From the NCBI GenBank assembly GCA_030374765.1, contig JARGXX010000071.1, forward strand, positions 496,001 through 560,000: 64,000 nucleotides of DNA, given 5' to 3'. The stretch is from Agarophyton chilense (taxonomy: Eukaryota; Rhodophyta; Florideophyceae; Gracilariales; Gracilariaceae). The translations under genes and the position numbers were made by a program. This document shows, one piece after another, positions 42,346 to 54,200 of the stretch. Numbering within the stretch: position 1 is the first letter of the stretch; each line of letters opens with the position of its first letter. The notes below the pieces were generated by a model, which searched no databases, was not told where the DNA came from, and saw only the letters and a list, made by a program, of their open reading frames with translations.

Positions 42346-45300
42346 GTCAGAAATGACAAGCAGATACCGATGACCTCGGGGCGTTCTGATAAACTCCCCT
42401 AGGATGTCTATGGCCACGAATTCGAGTGGAGCCCGTGCCGGGAACAGCGTCAACTTCTTAGAGTGCTTCCGAAGTTTGACGTCATTCTTGGCGCAATTGG
42501 CGCAGGCCCGTCTGACGGCGTAACAATCGAATGCCATTGCCGGCCAGTAAAAGTCCCTTCTCAACGTGAGGTACAGTTTTCTTCCCCCGGGGTGGGCGCC
42601 AACCTTCAAATAGTGAGTGAGGTGTAATACCCTCTGTTGTAGGGTGTGCGGCACCACTATCCTCGGGCGAGGTCCAACGGTCCTGATTAGGTAACCCTGA
42701 TCGTCGTCCTCGAAAGGTAACTGAAATCCTCCGTTGAGGCGAGCCCGAATCCGTGTACAGAATGGGTCGAGCTGTGTCTCGCGTATCATCTCCTCTGGAG
42801 AGATAGGTATAAAAGAGCCCGTCGGCGAATCCAGACTCTCGTTGACGAGTATATCGTCACAAACATCATCCGTCAGCGGTTGAGCTCCTCCCTCGAGGTC
42901 CCATACCATAAAGCATGGGATGTCATCGTCCTCGTAGGGTTCCGTTTCCGCTGTTGTTTCCAAGCGGGATAGTGCATCAGCCTGAGTGTTCAGCTTCCCT
43001 TTCTTGTACAGGATCTCAAAGTCGAATTCCGACAGTCGGAGACGCCAGCGCTTAAGGCGGCCCGAGGGTTCGGAGATCTCCAGGAGCCAACGCAAGCATG
43101 CGTGGTCCGTATGGACTTTGAAACGAGTACCCATCAGATAGGGGCGATGTGTAGCTAAGGCCCACACGACGGCTGAACAATCTTTCTCGGAGACCGAGTA
43201 GTTCCTTTCATGGACATTCAGGGAACGTGACCAGTATCCAATAGGGTGACGTTCACCATCCTCGGAGGATTGGAACAGTGCACACCCTACTTGGTTTGCA
43301 CTAGCATCGGTGTCCACTTCGTAAGGGAGCCCAGGATTGGGTAGAGCCAAGATTGGCGGTGATGTTACGGCATTCACCAGTGCCGTGAAGGCAGACGCTT
43401 CCGCGTCGCCAAAAGGTTCCAGTTCAACTGGTTGTCCCTTCGTCAGGAGCCTGTTGAGGGGGGTGGCAATATCCGCAAAGTTCGGGACGAATCGGCGATA
43501 CACGTTACACAGATCTAAGAAGGATCGCAACTCCGTTTGAGTTTTCGGGTGTTTTGCTTCCTTCAAGGATTTCACTCGTACTTCATCTATTGAAAGCTGT
43601 CCGGGACGGATGATATGACCCAGATACTTAACCGAATCGGTGAAAAACTCACACTTCTTGAGTTTCAAGGTGATTCCCGCGTCGCGGAGTATCTTCATTA
43701 CGTCCCTGACGTGTTCGAGGTGGTCATCCAGGTTGTTGGAGAAGACAATAATGTCGTCTAAATACAATAGACACGTCCTCCACTTGAAGGGAGCCAACAG
43801 AATGTCTATCGCCCGTTGAAACGTTGCGGGGGCATTTGTCAACCCAAAAGGCATCCTCCGGAATCGGAAAAGTCCTTGATGACACACGAAAGCCGTTTTG
43901 TCTCGATCTTCCTCCCTACTAGGGACTTGCCAGTAGCCCGAATTGGCGTCAAGGGTAGAGAAAACAGTAGCGCTCCCAAGGGAGTCGATGTATTCGTCCA
44001 TCCGAGGGATCGGGTACACATCCTTAATGGTTACCTCGTTCAGGCGTCTGTAATCGATGCAGAAACGCCACGATCCATTCGGTTTCGGAACTAACACCAC
44101 TGGTGAGGCCCAAGCGGACTGGGCAGGTTCAATTACGCCCGCTTTAAGCATCTTCTCCACCTGAGATTTCTCCTCTTCCCGAGCTTTCGGTCCAGCCCTG
44201 TAAGGGTGTTGGGCAATAGGCCGAGTGTTCGGTAACAAGTCGTCGATGCGGTGTTCTGTAATCCCAATAGTTCCAAGGGAACCATCCCACATGGGGGTAA
44301 ATTCACGAAGCATGTGCCTCAGCTTCTCCCGATGAGATGCGGGTACATGGTGGAGATCCCATTTTCCCAATTCCTGAACAGGATCCGTCTGGTCTGCTCC
44401 TGTGATAGGGGCCGTAACCTCCTGAGTTTTAAAGTGTTCAGCGTGTGGAGCTGCAGTCGTATGCTCACCGTCTTCCGCGATTTCGGCAGTGTCCTCCCCC
44501 TCCTTAGGGTCCGCCACACCAAGGACCTCTGCGATAGAGATCTTTGTAGGTACGACCGCATGCGGGTGTGGAAGAACAGAACCCAGGATCTGGTGTTTGA
44601 CCAAATGCTGCGTTGTCTTTCCAAAGTTGGCTACCAAAACCTTGAAAGGTTTATCCGGTTCCACGGAGACAACCCCATTCGCAAGGGCGAGTTGACGCCG
44701 CGTATACAGAGACGGGCTCGGTTGTACCACATGCACACCAATTTGCTTGGTAACAACTGTGACCCAAATCTGGGTTTCTGGCGGGATAGCCACTGACTTC
44801 GCAACCTTTACCCGTGTAGACACCGGGTCCTTCTTCACAGATTCCTGCGCGACAGGGAGAGGAACGCGTGTTCGCGCTGCTCCCTGTAAGGGTTTACGAA
44901 CGATTGGGATCGTAGACCCGTCTTCGAGTTCCACAGTTCTATTCCGAGGACGGATGGCTTCCACGAAGCGGTCGCAAAAGTCACAACCCGGTATGACTGG
45001 TGCTGCAAGTGACTTGCATACAATAAACTCCAGTTGAACGAGATAGGAGCCTAACCTCACCATGAGGGAAATTGTTCCCAGTGTCCGTAGCGGGTTGTTG
45101 TTCGCATCGGCGATATCCAAACGTGGACCGGTACGAACTTGGACCCGGAGCAGCAGGGGTAACAATTCCACATGAATTAAGTTAGGAGCGGCTCCTGTAT
45201 CCAGGACAGATATTTGACGAACCATAAACTGGTTGGACAGGCCGAAGTCGGCGAATACTTTATAATGCCGCTTGGCCATAACCATAACTCGATCCGGAAT

Positions 45301-45488
45301 ACGGAGATTACGGGACCGTATCCACGGGCGACGGAGGACACTAAAGTATCCCGAGTTAACGTCGGTGTCAGCCGTTTTCCTTGAAAGGATAGTCACAGCT
45401 GGGGAGCGAAGCTGGAGCGCCTCGGGCGTCTTCAACTCCGGCTTAGAAGACGCCCCTCCCGCAGGGGAGACTCCCAAGTTTAGTTTTT
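42343..45488 (-). pseudogene. Element B pol: protease, RT, RNase H, integrase N-part
   Basis: 1044-codon open frame counted from TTG 45477, entered by -1 frameshift at the gag stop. Protease VLDTGAAPNLI has the D-T-G intact; PVIPGCDFCDRFVEAI follows. RT: SAWASPVVLVPKPNGSWRFC, DANSGYWQVPSREEDRDKTA, MPFGLTNAPATFQRAIDILL, CLLYLDDIIVFSNN (YLDD). RNase H: EVDTDASANQVGCALFQSSE, RNYSVSEKDCSAVVWALATH, FKVHTDHACLRWLLEISEPS. Integrase zinc region: LHLTHYLKVGAHPGGRKLYL and ANCAKN, then FVAIDILGEFIRTPRGHRYL with the first catalytic Asp. Ends at TGA 42343-42345 between the first and second catalytic Asp. Every catalytic residue seen up to the stop is intact. Confidence 0.9.
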
Positions 45489-47511
45489 CGAAGCGGACCC
45501 CACCGAATTCGGTGCAGCTGCCTCGAAGGGGACCGCTTGCTCCCCGTTCGCGGGTACAAGTTCTGTATCCCTGTCAGCAAGGTGAGCTCGGAGTATCCTT
45601 TGTTCCTCATAGGACCTACTCGGGACTCGAGCTTTCTCCTCAGGGGTCAGAGCCTCGTACTGATCGATAATTCGTGAACCCTCCCGCAGGGGAAATGTAC
45701 AGTCTGGTGCTTTGTGACCACGGAGGTAACACAAATAGCAAATCAGCTCTGCCGGGTTCGGTTGTGGACGTGAGAATCCACGCGAAGTGGTGCTGTATCC
45801 CTCCATCCGGGGCGAGAGAACCAAGAAGCGGTATTCGCAAAAGGTAGCGATGCAGCTGGCACCCTCCGTCCTTGGGTATAGAGAGCAGGGTCTTCATCCG
45901 TAGTCGGAGCGGATGTCGACGGCAACTCAGACGTACCAATAGATTCGGGGTTACTTCCCATGAAGTGAATGTTATCATTGACTCCCACAGGGGTAGGGCC
46001 TCCTGCGAGTGACAAAGACGAGTTACCTCCATCGGCGAGGAGTGCACTTGTCGGCCGACTCTTTCGGTTCTGCCGGGCTCGGAGAGTATCCCCCTCAGCC
46101 TGGGCGTATTGAACCAATTCCAAGTAGGTCAGCTTGCGCTTCTCTTCCCGATGTCGGGCAACCAATGCTCTTATCGAGGGGTCCAAACCATCCACAAACA
46201 TGGAGCATCTCTCGTAGGCGGGGAATACATTCCCGCATCGGTGAAACGCTTTATTCAAGCGAGTTGAATACACCGTTTCGGTTTCCATCGGCTTCTGCCG
46301 CGTATCCCTTAATGCAAGGATTGCTTCCTGAATCGCTTTTCCAGTAGCGTATGACCTCAAGAGGTACTGCACCGCTTCGGGCCAGCACGTGACTCCCCCT
46401 TCCGAGGCTCGGGATGATCCACGGACGGGGTTGATCTGGTCTTCAGCCATCCTCTTTAAGAAATAGGGTAATGCAAGATACGCTTGCGCTTCACTCATAC
46501 CGAGGATGTCAGCCTCCTGGACGAACCTCGCAAGAAAATCGAGCACCAGAATTGGGTCTGTTCCTGTGAACTCCCTCTTCTGTAGGGTGATGCTCAGCCT
46601 TTTGATGTAGTCCTTGACCTTACCCGTTCCGCGGGATGTTCGATCTCCCGAAGGGGTATCCAACCGGTAATAGCGGCACGATAGCAGCTTCCGATAGAGG
46701 GGATTCGTCGGCTTCAGCTCCCTTAATCCAAGGTGTTTCCTACCCTTCTTCCGGGTACGGATTGCCCCTTGAAAGGTGTAAGTAGCCTTCGACCGAGTCG
46801 CCCGGGATGACCGGCGTTCATCTTCACTATCCGAAGATTCGGAGGACGAACTCGATGGCGAGCGATTGGGATCGGAATCCGATAAATCCTCTTGGAGGTG
46901 AACCCTCTTCTTGGACTTGCGGCGGTCCCGTTTAGCGGAGCGGTGTCTTCGTCTTCCGAAACGTCGGGTTCATCCTTCGAGGCTTCTGTGTCTCCGTCCA
47001 TACGGATAATGGCCTCGAGGGTGTCCAGCCGAGCTTGGAAGCGTTCAGTTTGCACGCGGTGTTCCTCCACGAGGCTCTGGTACTCCTGGATAAAGACCCC
47101 AGGGGTACCAAAGCTTTCCAAAAGGGAGTTCACATCCCTCCTCAGGGTACGAAGGTCATCGGCGACTCCCCGCACCTGGGCGTCCTCCACCTTGAGGCGG
47201 AGGGTAGTAACCTCCTGAAGGAGCTCGATGTGAGCCGCGTTGACGATATCGATTCGAGTCTCCAGGCGCTGTAATTCAGGGTCGGCCCGACTTCGGGGTG
47301 CTGCTGAGGGGGTCTCCACCACTGGAGCTGGGCCCACAGCCACGACCTCTCGAGGACTTGAAACCACTGAGGGTGCTCTCCGAGTGTCCGGATCGATACC
47401 GGAACCGTTCTGACCTTCGGGAATTGAGCTCCTCGGCCTAGGCGGGGCCGGGGGCACTGAATCCGCTTGACGGTTCGATCCAGTCCTGGAACCACGGGTA
47501 GGCGGCGTCAT
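45480..47511 (-). pseudogene. Element B gag
   Basis: ATG 47511 (MTPPTRGSRTGSNRQADSVP). Same layout as A: coiled coil, Ser/Asp linker, capsid-like domain, knuckle CYLCYLRGHKAPDC (C-X2-C-X4-H-X4-C, intact, about 45735-45695) and ending GSASKN-TAA at 45480-45482. Two frameshifts relative to A: one base lost near 46946 and two bases gained near 45775. The Glu and Tyr that are nonsense in A are intact here. Confidence 0.85.
45483..45489 (-). promoter_or_regulatory. Element B -1 frameshift heptamer
   Basis: On the minus strand G AAA AAC immediately before the gag TAA, as in A. Downstream, CTCCC (45469-45465) and GGGAG (45460-45456) form a 5-bp stem with a 4-base loop. Pol is in the -1 frame and open across the site. 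Confidence 0.58.
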
Positions 47512-47718
47512 GCAGCAGACACGACACCGACGATTCGGGGTAACAATGAAATTCGATCACGAGATTCCCGGAGAACGGATGACGTAGCACAAAACAAAAA
47601 TAAAAACCAATTCCACCCTTTCCAAAGGGGACCACTACAACAAATCTTCACGACGGTGCTTCCTCTTCCAAGAGATATTCCAACACGTGGATGACCAACC
47701 CAAAAGTCTGAGAACGGC

Positions 47719-47736
47719 TTCTAAGTCGGGAGACCA
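47719..47736 (-). promoter_or_regulatory. Element B primer binding site
   Basis: Minus-strand TGGTCTCCCGACTTAGAA two bases inside the 5' LTR end at 47739. Identical to A and C. Confidence 0.75.
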
Positions 47737-47738
47737 CT

Positions 47739-48178
47739 TGTGGAGCAAAACCAGGCGACGGGAAGTGCTCTCAAGGTGTTCGAAGCCTTGCTCCCTGGGG
47801 GAGGCAGACTCAGAGACAGAGCCCCCCGTTCCACCCGTAGTGTGGGGTGTAACTCCCACGGGGGATTCCGGCAGTACCGACGGAGGTGAGGGGTAGAAAC
47901 CGTTCGATCGGGAATGGGTATGGGTATCCCAAAGAATGGGGGAAAATCTGGCGAAGAGGAAAAACGGGGCGAGGGTCGGGCACTAACAGGCACCGGACCC
48001 GAGAACCAGAAAAGGGGCGAAACAACAAAAGAAACCCAATACAGGGGCGAAAACCTGTCCTCGAAAGGAAACACAAAAAGCACGCCACAAGTAAGCAGAA
48101 CCCCCACGGGGTATCGTGCACGCAGGTAGTCTGAGCGGTCCCAAGGGGGTGGTTGCACGGAACCCAAACGTGGGCACT
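47739..48178 (-). repeat. Element B 5' LTR, 3' portion
   Basis: The 440 bp nearest gag. Element C is inserted at 48178/48179; the LTR resumes at 59555. Includes the GCACT target copy (48174-48178). Confidence 0.9.
48174..48178. repeat. Target-site duplication of element C, left copy
   Basis: GCACT, repeated at 59550-59554. The uninterrupted site is visible in the other LTRs of this family (GGGCACTCTCCAAG), which confirms the duplication. Confidence 0.92.
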
Positions 48179-49045
48179 TGAAGAGCAACGTCCTCCAGGG
48201 AGGTTTTTGGGGACTTAAGTTTTTTCCGGAGCCTCCGGCGTGCAACCTCGTTATGAGTAGGAGTAATCCGCTTTCACGGCGACACCCGGAACGCCGGTGA
48301 TGCACCGGCGGGACCGGGTGCCATACACGTGGCCGCAGCGCCCGCGCGACACGTGGCCGCCAGATTGGCCCCTTTTGTTAGACCGACATTTAGCTATTTA
48401 GGATAGACTTTATTTATTGTATTCTACGGTGACTACAGTACTTAGGCCGCCGGCCTCGCGGCCGCCGGTCCAGTAAAGTCTCCCCAACAAGGGTGATCTT
48501 GGTCTTCCAGATCTTGGCTCTGGGTCGAACCGCCTGCGCGGATATACAACTCCTTACGGAGGGATTTCCAGTTGTGCACGGCTTCCCAACCCCCTTGGAC
48601 GTTCAAGCAGCCTTCGTGTGTTGGGTATCTATTCCCACTTTCGTGGTTCCGCCCGTGTATACGGTTTGCTACACCCGGCAGTGCCGGCTATTCCCGAGTC
48701 CCCTCTTGCGACTCGTGGTCAACCTCGCCCTCTTGCCTCCGTTCCCAATTTCCTTCCCTTTTCCTCCCCTTCATTGGGCAATTCCCGCTCTTGCGGCTCG
48801 CACTGACACCTGTCGTGCTCGCCACTCTCGTGGGTTTTGCCTCCTCAGAGGATACGCAAGCACCGCATTACGCGGATGTTCTCGGCTTCTTTCAGCCTCT
48901 TTGCGCCCGTCGCGACGGTTCGGCTCCGGTTTACACCCGGCATTGCGCGCCGATCCCTGGGAGGGCTCTACCGCACCGGTTACCTCGTGAGAGGAAGATC
49001 CGGACGTCTTCGTAGGTTTTCCCCCTTGGGGGCATTGTCCTACCA
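48179..49045 (+). repeat. Element C 5' LTR
   Basis: Starts TGAAGAGCAACGTCC and ends CCTACCA (the 3' copy ends CCTACA). About 867 bp. Contains a GC-rich near-palindrome at about 48446-48468. Open frames such as 48493-48990 occur in both LTR copies and are not genes. Confidence 0.92.
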
Positions 49046-49047
49046 AT

Positions 49048-49065
49048 TGGTCTCCCGACTTAGAA
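49048..49065 (+). promoter_or_regulatory. Element C primer binding site
   Basis: TGGTCTCCCGACTTAGAA, two bases after the LTR end; here followed by GTC, extending the complement of a tRNA-like GACTTCTAAGTCGGGAGACC. Confidence 0.75.
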
Positions 49066-49167
49066 GTCAAGACCGCTTGTGTCCTCTCTGAGGTTGTTTT
49101 CCGTTTAACGGGTTTTCTCCGGTCTCACCGGTTTGCTTTCTATTCTTCCGTCGAGACGGTGTGGCCA

Positions 49168-51279
49168 ATGCCAAGGAAACCGCCTAGCATGGAGCCTCCT
49201 GCAACACGCAGCCGTTCCCGCCAAAGCGGTGATGCCGGGGGCACTGATGTTCCACAGGCCCTGGCTCCAACACCCCATTCCCGGGAGATACCGGTCACCG
49301 GCACAGAAGACCCGCAGCCCGATTCCGGGTTAACGACCGTCGCAACGGTGGTTTCCCCGCCTCCGCGGTTGGTCGACCAAGGGCGGGTTGTACGCTTGGA
49401 AGAGCAGCTCCGCTCCCTGCGGGCTGCTCACAATACCCTCTCGAGGGAGTTCACCTCTTTACGAGGAAGCCTCGCTAACCCCCCTACAAGTGAGTTAGCC
49501 GAGGATATCCGCGTATTGCGGTCGGACGTCAATAAACTACTCGATTGTTCTGGCGCTCCGTCTTCCTTCGCAGAAGGTATAGAGAATCGCTTCAAGCGTC
49601 TCCGAAGCCGACTTGAGTCGGTCGAGAGGACGTTAACCTCGCCCGCGAACGCGGCTAGACCGGTTGTCTCTCATCGAGAGACCCAGTCGCGGAACCGGAA
49701 GAGCCGGAAGAGCCGGGATTCTAACCGTAAGCACGGACCCCCGTCCGACTCATCATCTGAGTCGGACGGTAAACCGAGTGACTCGGAGAGTTCCGATTCG
49801 TCGGTGAGCGATGACCCACAGGATCGTTATGGGCGCTCTTCCCGCTCAAAGCGCTCCTCTGCCACCTACGGGGCCATCCGGTCGCGCCCCAAGGGTCGGC
49901 GACATCCGGGCCTCAAACCCTTGAAGCCCACCAACCCTCTGTACAGGACACTCCTGTCCTACCGGTATTACCGGCTAGAAGATTCCTCTTTAGGTTTGAC
50001 ACCGCGTGACACGGGTAAAGTGAAAGACTGCATCAAGCGGATGCAGCTTTCACTTCGTAGCCAGTCGTTTACTGGGGATGATCCAATTCTGGTCTTGGAT
50101 TTCCTACACCGCTTTGTAGCGGAAGCCGATATACTCGGAATGAACGAAGGACAAGCCTACGTGGTGCTACCCTACTTTCTACGGGGTGTCGCTGAAGATC
50201 AGTTTTTGTCGGTTCGGGGCTCGTCGCGAGCCTCCGAAGGAGGTGTGACCTGCTGGCCCGAGGCCGTGCAGTACCTCCTCCGTTCCTACGCAACCAACTC
50301 CGCGATACAAGCGGCGATACTCGCTTTGCGAGACACTCGACAACGCTCCGGCGAGCTCGAGACCGATTAATCGGTACGCCTGAATAAGGCTTTCCACCGT
50401 TGTGGTAATGTATACCCCGCTGGGGAACGCTGTACGATGTTCATTGATGGCTTGGATCCAGCCATCAAGACTCTTGTCGCCCGTTACAGGGCACAAGAGC
50501 CGAAGGTGACCTACCTTGAACTCGTACAGTTTGCCCGCGCAGAGGGAGATGCACTACGCGCACGCAATCCGGGAACCCGTTCGAAGGCCGCTAAGGCATT
50601 TCTGCTTGAGTCAGACTCTTCTTCACCGTCATTTGCGACGGATGGCATCCCCAAACAGGGTTATGACAATATGAATGTCATCCATCACGATGGTTTATCT
50701 ATTCCGACAACGGAATTACCGTCTACAACGGATGGCTCGGTTGACTCAACCGCAAGGGACACGGAGAACGGGCAGGTCTTTTATCTTAATGACCGCCGCA
50801 CTCTGGCCCCCCGTATGCCGTACTCGAACGGAATGACACGAAGTCAGCGCCCTGGATGGGTTGGAAACAGGGAACCCGGAAGATACACCGATGCTCGGAA
50901 TGCCGTACCGCGAAACGCGGGAGTGACGTTGGTGTGCCACTTGTGCTACGAGCGCGGGCACACCTCCCCGCAATGCCTTTTATCGCTACGCGATATGGCG
51001 GGAGTGGTGGATAATTACGAAGCCCTCTCCCCGCAGGAGAAGGGCTCCGTGCCACTCACGTCATATCTCCGCGCGAAGACGGACTTCCCCAACGCATTGG
51101 CTCACACTCCGAATTCTCGGTACAAACCGGCTCAGCCGGCACGCGCCGCACCAACGCCAAACCCCGCTGGTGGATCTCAACCCGCTCCTGCGGTAGCTAC
51201 CGTGCAACGGAGTCATGCACTCGTTGCCGAGGAAGTTGGGCCTTCGCCCGACCAGAACCCTGTACAGGGAAAAGAATAG
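49168..51279 (+). pseudogene. Element C gag
   Basis: Likely start ATG 49168 (MPRKPPSMEPPATRSRSRQS); an upstream GTG at 49159 is in frame. Coiled coil (VVRLEEQLRSLRAAHNTLSR), a Ser/Asp/Glu linker (SSSESDGKPSDSESSDSSVS), capsid-like domain (NPLYRTLLSYRYYRLE .. ILVLDFLHRFVAEADILGMN .. AVQYLLRSYATNSAI .. MFIDGLDPAIKTLVARYRAQ), and knuckle CHLCYERGHTSPQC (C-X2-C-X4-H-X4-C, intact). A single TAA (50368-50370) replaces the Tyr of B; the frame is otherwise open to TAG 51277-51279. About 700 codons. Gag forms the virus-like particle and packages RNA. Confidence 0.88.
51267..51273 (+). promoter_or_regulatory. Element C -1 frameshift heptamer with hairpin
   Basis: G GGA AAA in the gag frame, one codon before the gag TAG. 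Downstream TCTCCC (51286-51291), CTTC loop and GGGAGA (51296-51301) form a perfect 6-bp hairpin, 12 bases after the heptamer. The -1 frame is open from the heptamer into pol, and its first residues (GVSPSGEASS) match pol of B (GVSPAGGASS), which shows this stretch is translated in the pol frame. Confidence 0.7.
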
Positions 51280-54200
51280 AGGGAGTCTCCCCTTCGGGAG
51301 AGGCGTCCTCAGAGTTGAGGCTGACGACGCCCGAGGCGCCGATGCCTCGCTCCCCGGTGAAAATCCTGACAAGGAAGGACACCGCAGACGCGGACTCTAA
51401 ACACCTCGGTGTGTTGCGTAGACCGTGGATACGGATTAGAAATAACCGGATCCCGGATAGAGTCTTGGTAATGGCCAAGCGTAACTACAAGGTTTACGCT
51501 GACCTTGGTCTGCACACGCAGTTTATGGTGAGACATCTCACTGTCCTGGATACAGGTGCTGGGCCGAACTTTATTGTGGAATCGGTTTTACCCCCGCCAT
51601 TGCGGTCACTCATCCGTTCTGAAACGGTATCCGACGTGTCGGATGCCAATAACAACCCGTTGAAAACGGCTGGTGTGATCGACCTGGTCGTCAGGCTAGG
51701 GCGGATGGTGGTTAAACTAACTTTTATTGTGTGCCGCTCGCTGGCCGCGCCAGTTATACTGGGATGTGACTACTGCGACAGGTTTGTCGACGCCATCCGC
51801 CCACGCCTTAAGCAGGTGGAACTTGAGGACGGATCGACCGTCCCCATTGTTCGTCAACCTCTGAAGCGGGCATCGAGGAAACACGTTCCTCTACCTGCTG
51901 CGCAGAAACCCACACCGGCGAACCGGGATTCTACGAAGCTACGCGTTGCCTCGTCAGTAACCATACCCCCGGAGAGCCAGGTTATGGTTTCAGTCAATTC
52001 CCGTCAACACGGTCTTCGGGTTGTTCAGCCCTTGCCCTCGTTGTACGAGAAATTTCAGTTAACCGTTGCGAACGGAATCGTGCAAGTCACGCCCAATTCC
52101 CCTTTCAGGGTGTCGGTTGCCAACCTGGGGAAGGCTCCCCAGACGCTGGCAAAGAACCAAGTCATTGGGTCTGTGACGCCGCACCCGCTCGCGATGCTCC
52201 CTACAAAGGTGACGGCTGCCGAAGTACTCGGGATAACTCCCTCTACCGAGGATGGTCTCCCGGTATCCGGTGCAGAAACCTCCGGGGAGGCACAGCAGTT
52301 GGCGCTCGATAAAACCGTCATGACGGATGCATTTCCGACCTCGTCGGTTCCCAGACCTGACACCAGGGCACAGCCTACGCGCTACGATAAGATAGACCCG
52401 ATCAAGGCCCTCGAGGACCTGGACCTGAGTCATGTACCGGTCTCACACCGGGACCGCTTACGCGGAATGCTACGCGAGTTTACCACAATGTGGGACGGCT
52501 CACTGGGTGAGATCAATACATCCGAACATCGGATAGACTTGCTACCGGACGCACGTCCGGTTGCACAACCCCCTTACAGGGCGGGACCGAAAGCTCGGGA
52601 GGAGGAAGAATTTCAGGTGGACAAGATGCTCCGTGCTGGAGTCATCGAGCCCGCCCAATCTCCTTGGGCTTCACCGGTGGTGCTGGCCCTCAAGGCTGAC
52701 GGCACGTGGCGGTTTTGCGTTGACTACCGCCGCCTCAATGCCGTCACCGTGAGGGACACCTACCCGATTCCGCGCATGGACGAGTGTATAGACTCGCTCG
52801 GGGACGCTACCGTGTTTACGGCTCTGGATGCTAACTGGGGCTACTGGCAAGTCCTAGTCCGGGAAGAGGACCGAGACAAAACCGCGTTTGTTTGCCACAC
52901 GGGTTCCTACCGCTTCAAGCGGATGCCGTTTGGTTTAACCAATGCACCGGCCACCTTTCAAAGGGAAATAGACATACTGATGTCGCGTTTCAAGTGGCGC
53001 ACGTGCCTTGTCTACTTAGACGACATCATTGTCTTTTCCAGAAACCTGGACGATCACCTGACCCACGTGCGGGACGTGATGACCGTACTGCGAGACGCAG
53101 GAATAACCCTCAAGTTGAGGAAGTGCGAGTTCTTCACCGACACGGTGAAGTATCTCGGGCACGTCATCCGTCCAGGACGGTTAATGATCGAACAAGTTCG
53201 TATCAAGTCCCTCTGCGAGGCGAAGGAGCCCCGTACTCAAACGGAGCTCCGATCCTTTTTAGGTCTGGTCAACGTCTATCGACGGTTTATACCGAGTTTC
53301 TCGGATATCGCCGCTCCGCTAAACGCGCTACTGCGGAAGGGCCAGCCACCGAAGATTGCGCCATTTACCACCGATCAGTCGGAATCTTTTCGCTCCTTGA
53401 TTAAGGCAGTCTCGACAGCTCCCATCCTATCCTTGCCCAAACCTGGGCTTCCCTACTCCATCGACACCGACGCCAGCGACCACCAGGTGGGCTGCACACT
53501 GTTCCAAACCACCCCCGAGGGGGAAAGCAAACCAATTGGCTATTGGTCCCGCACGCTGAACGTCCACGAGCGCAACTACTCGGTCTCCGAGAAGGAGTGC
53601 CTCGCAGTGGTCTGGGCGCTATCCACTCTGCGCCCATACCTCATGGGCGTCCATTTCACCGTGTACACGGACCATGCCTCGTTGAGGTGGCTGCTGAACG
53701 TCGCAGATCCTTCTGGCCGCTTAATGCGGTGGCGCCTCCGCTTGGCGGAATTCGACTTCGAGGTCGTCTACAAAAAGGGTGTCCAGAACACCCAAGCAGA
53801 CGCCCTCTCTCGATTACCTACGACAGGTGAAGCACTTGCCGACCCGGAGGTCGACGAGATCCCGTGCTTTACCTTGGAAGGGGAAACACCGACGGAGTCG
53901 GATTGTCCCGAAACCGGGGAAGACACCATGGAAATGGATGAGCTACTCGCAGCGCGCGAGAATGAAACACCCGTAGCCGGGACCTTTGTACCCATCTCCA
54001 CCGATGAGATGATCCGAGAACAGTTCGGCGACCCGTTCTGCACGCGCATACGGGCCCGCCTAAACGGTGGAGAGGACCTCCCGTTCGAGGTAAACGACAT
54101 CGGTTACCTCATCCGGACGGTGGACCACCGATCCCAGATCGTGGTCCCCCACACCCTGCAAACCAGGGTGCTCCACCTCTCACACTACCCGACCCTCGGA

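Noticed and set aside
44251..44796. 181-codon plus-strand ORF opposite B pol, repeated opposite A pol (33530-33994)
   Set aside because: Its copy opposite A is only the mirror of the closely related pol sequence; pol itself is conserved with all motifs on the other strand.
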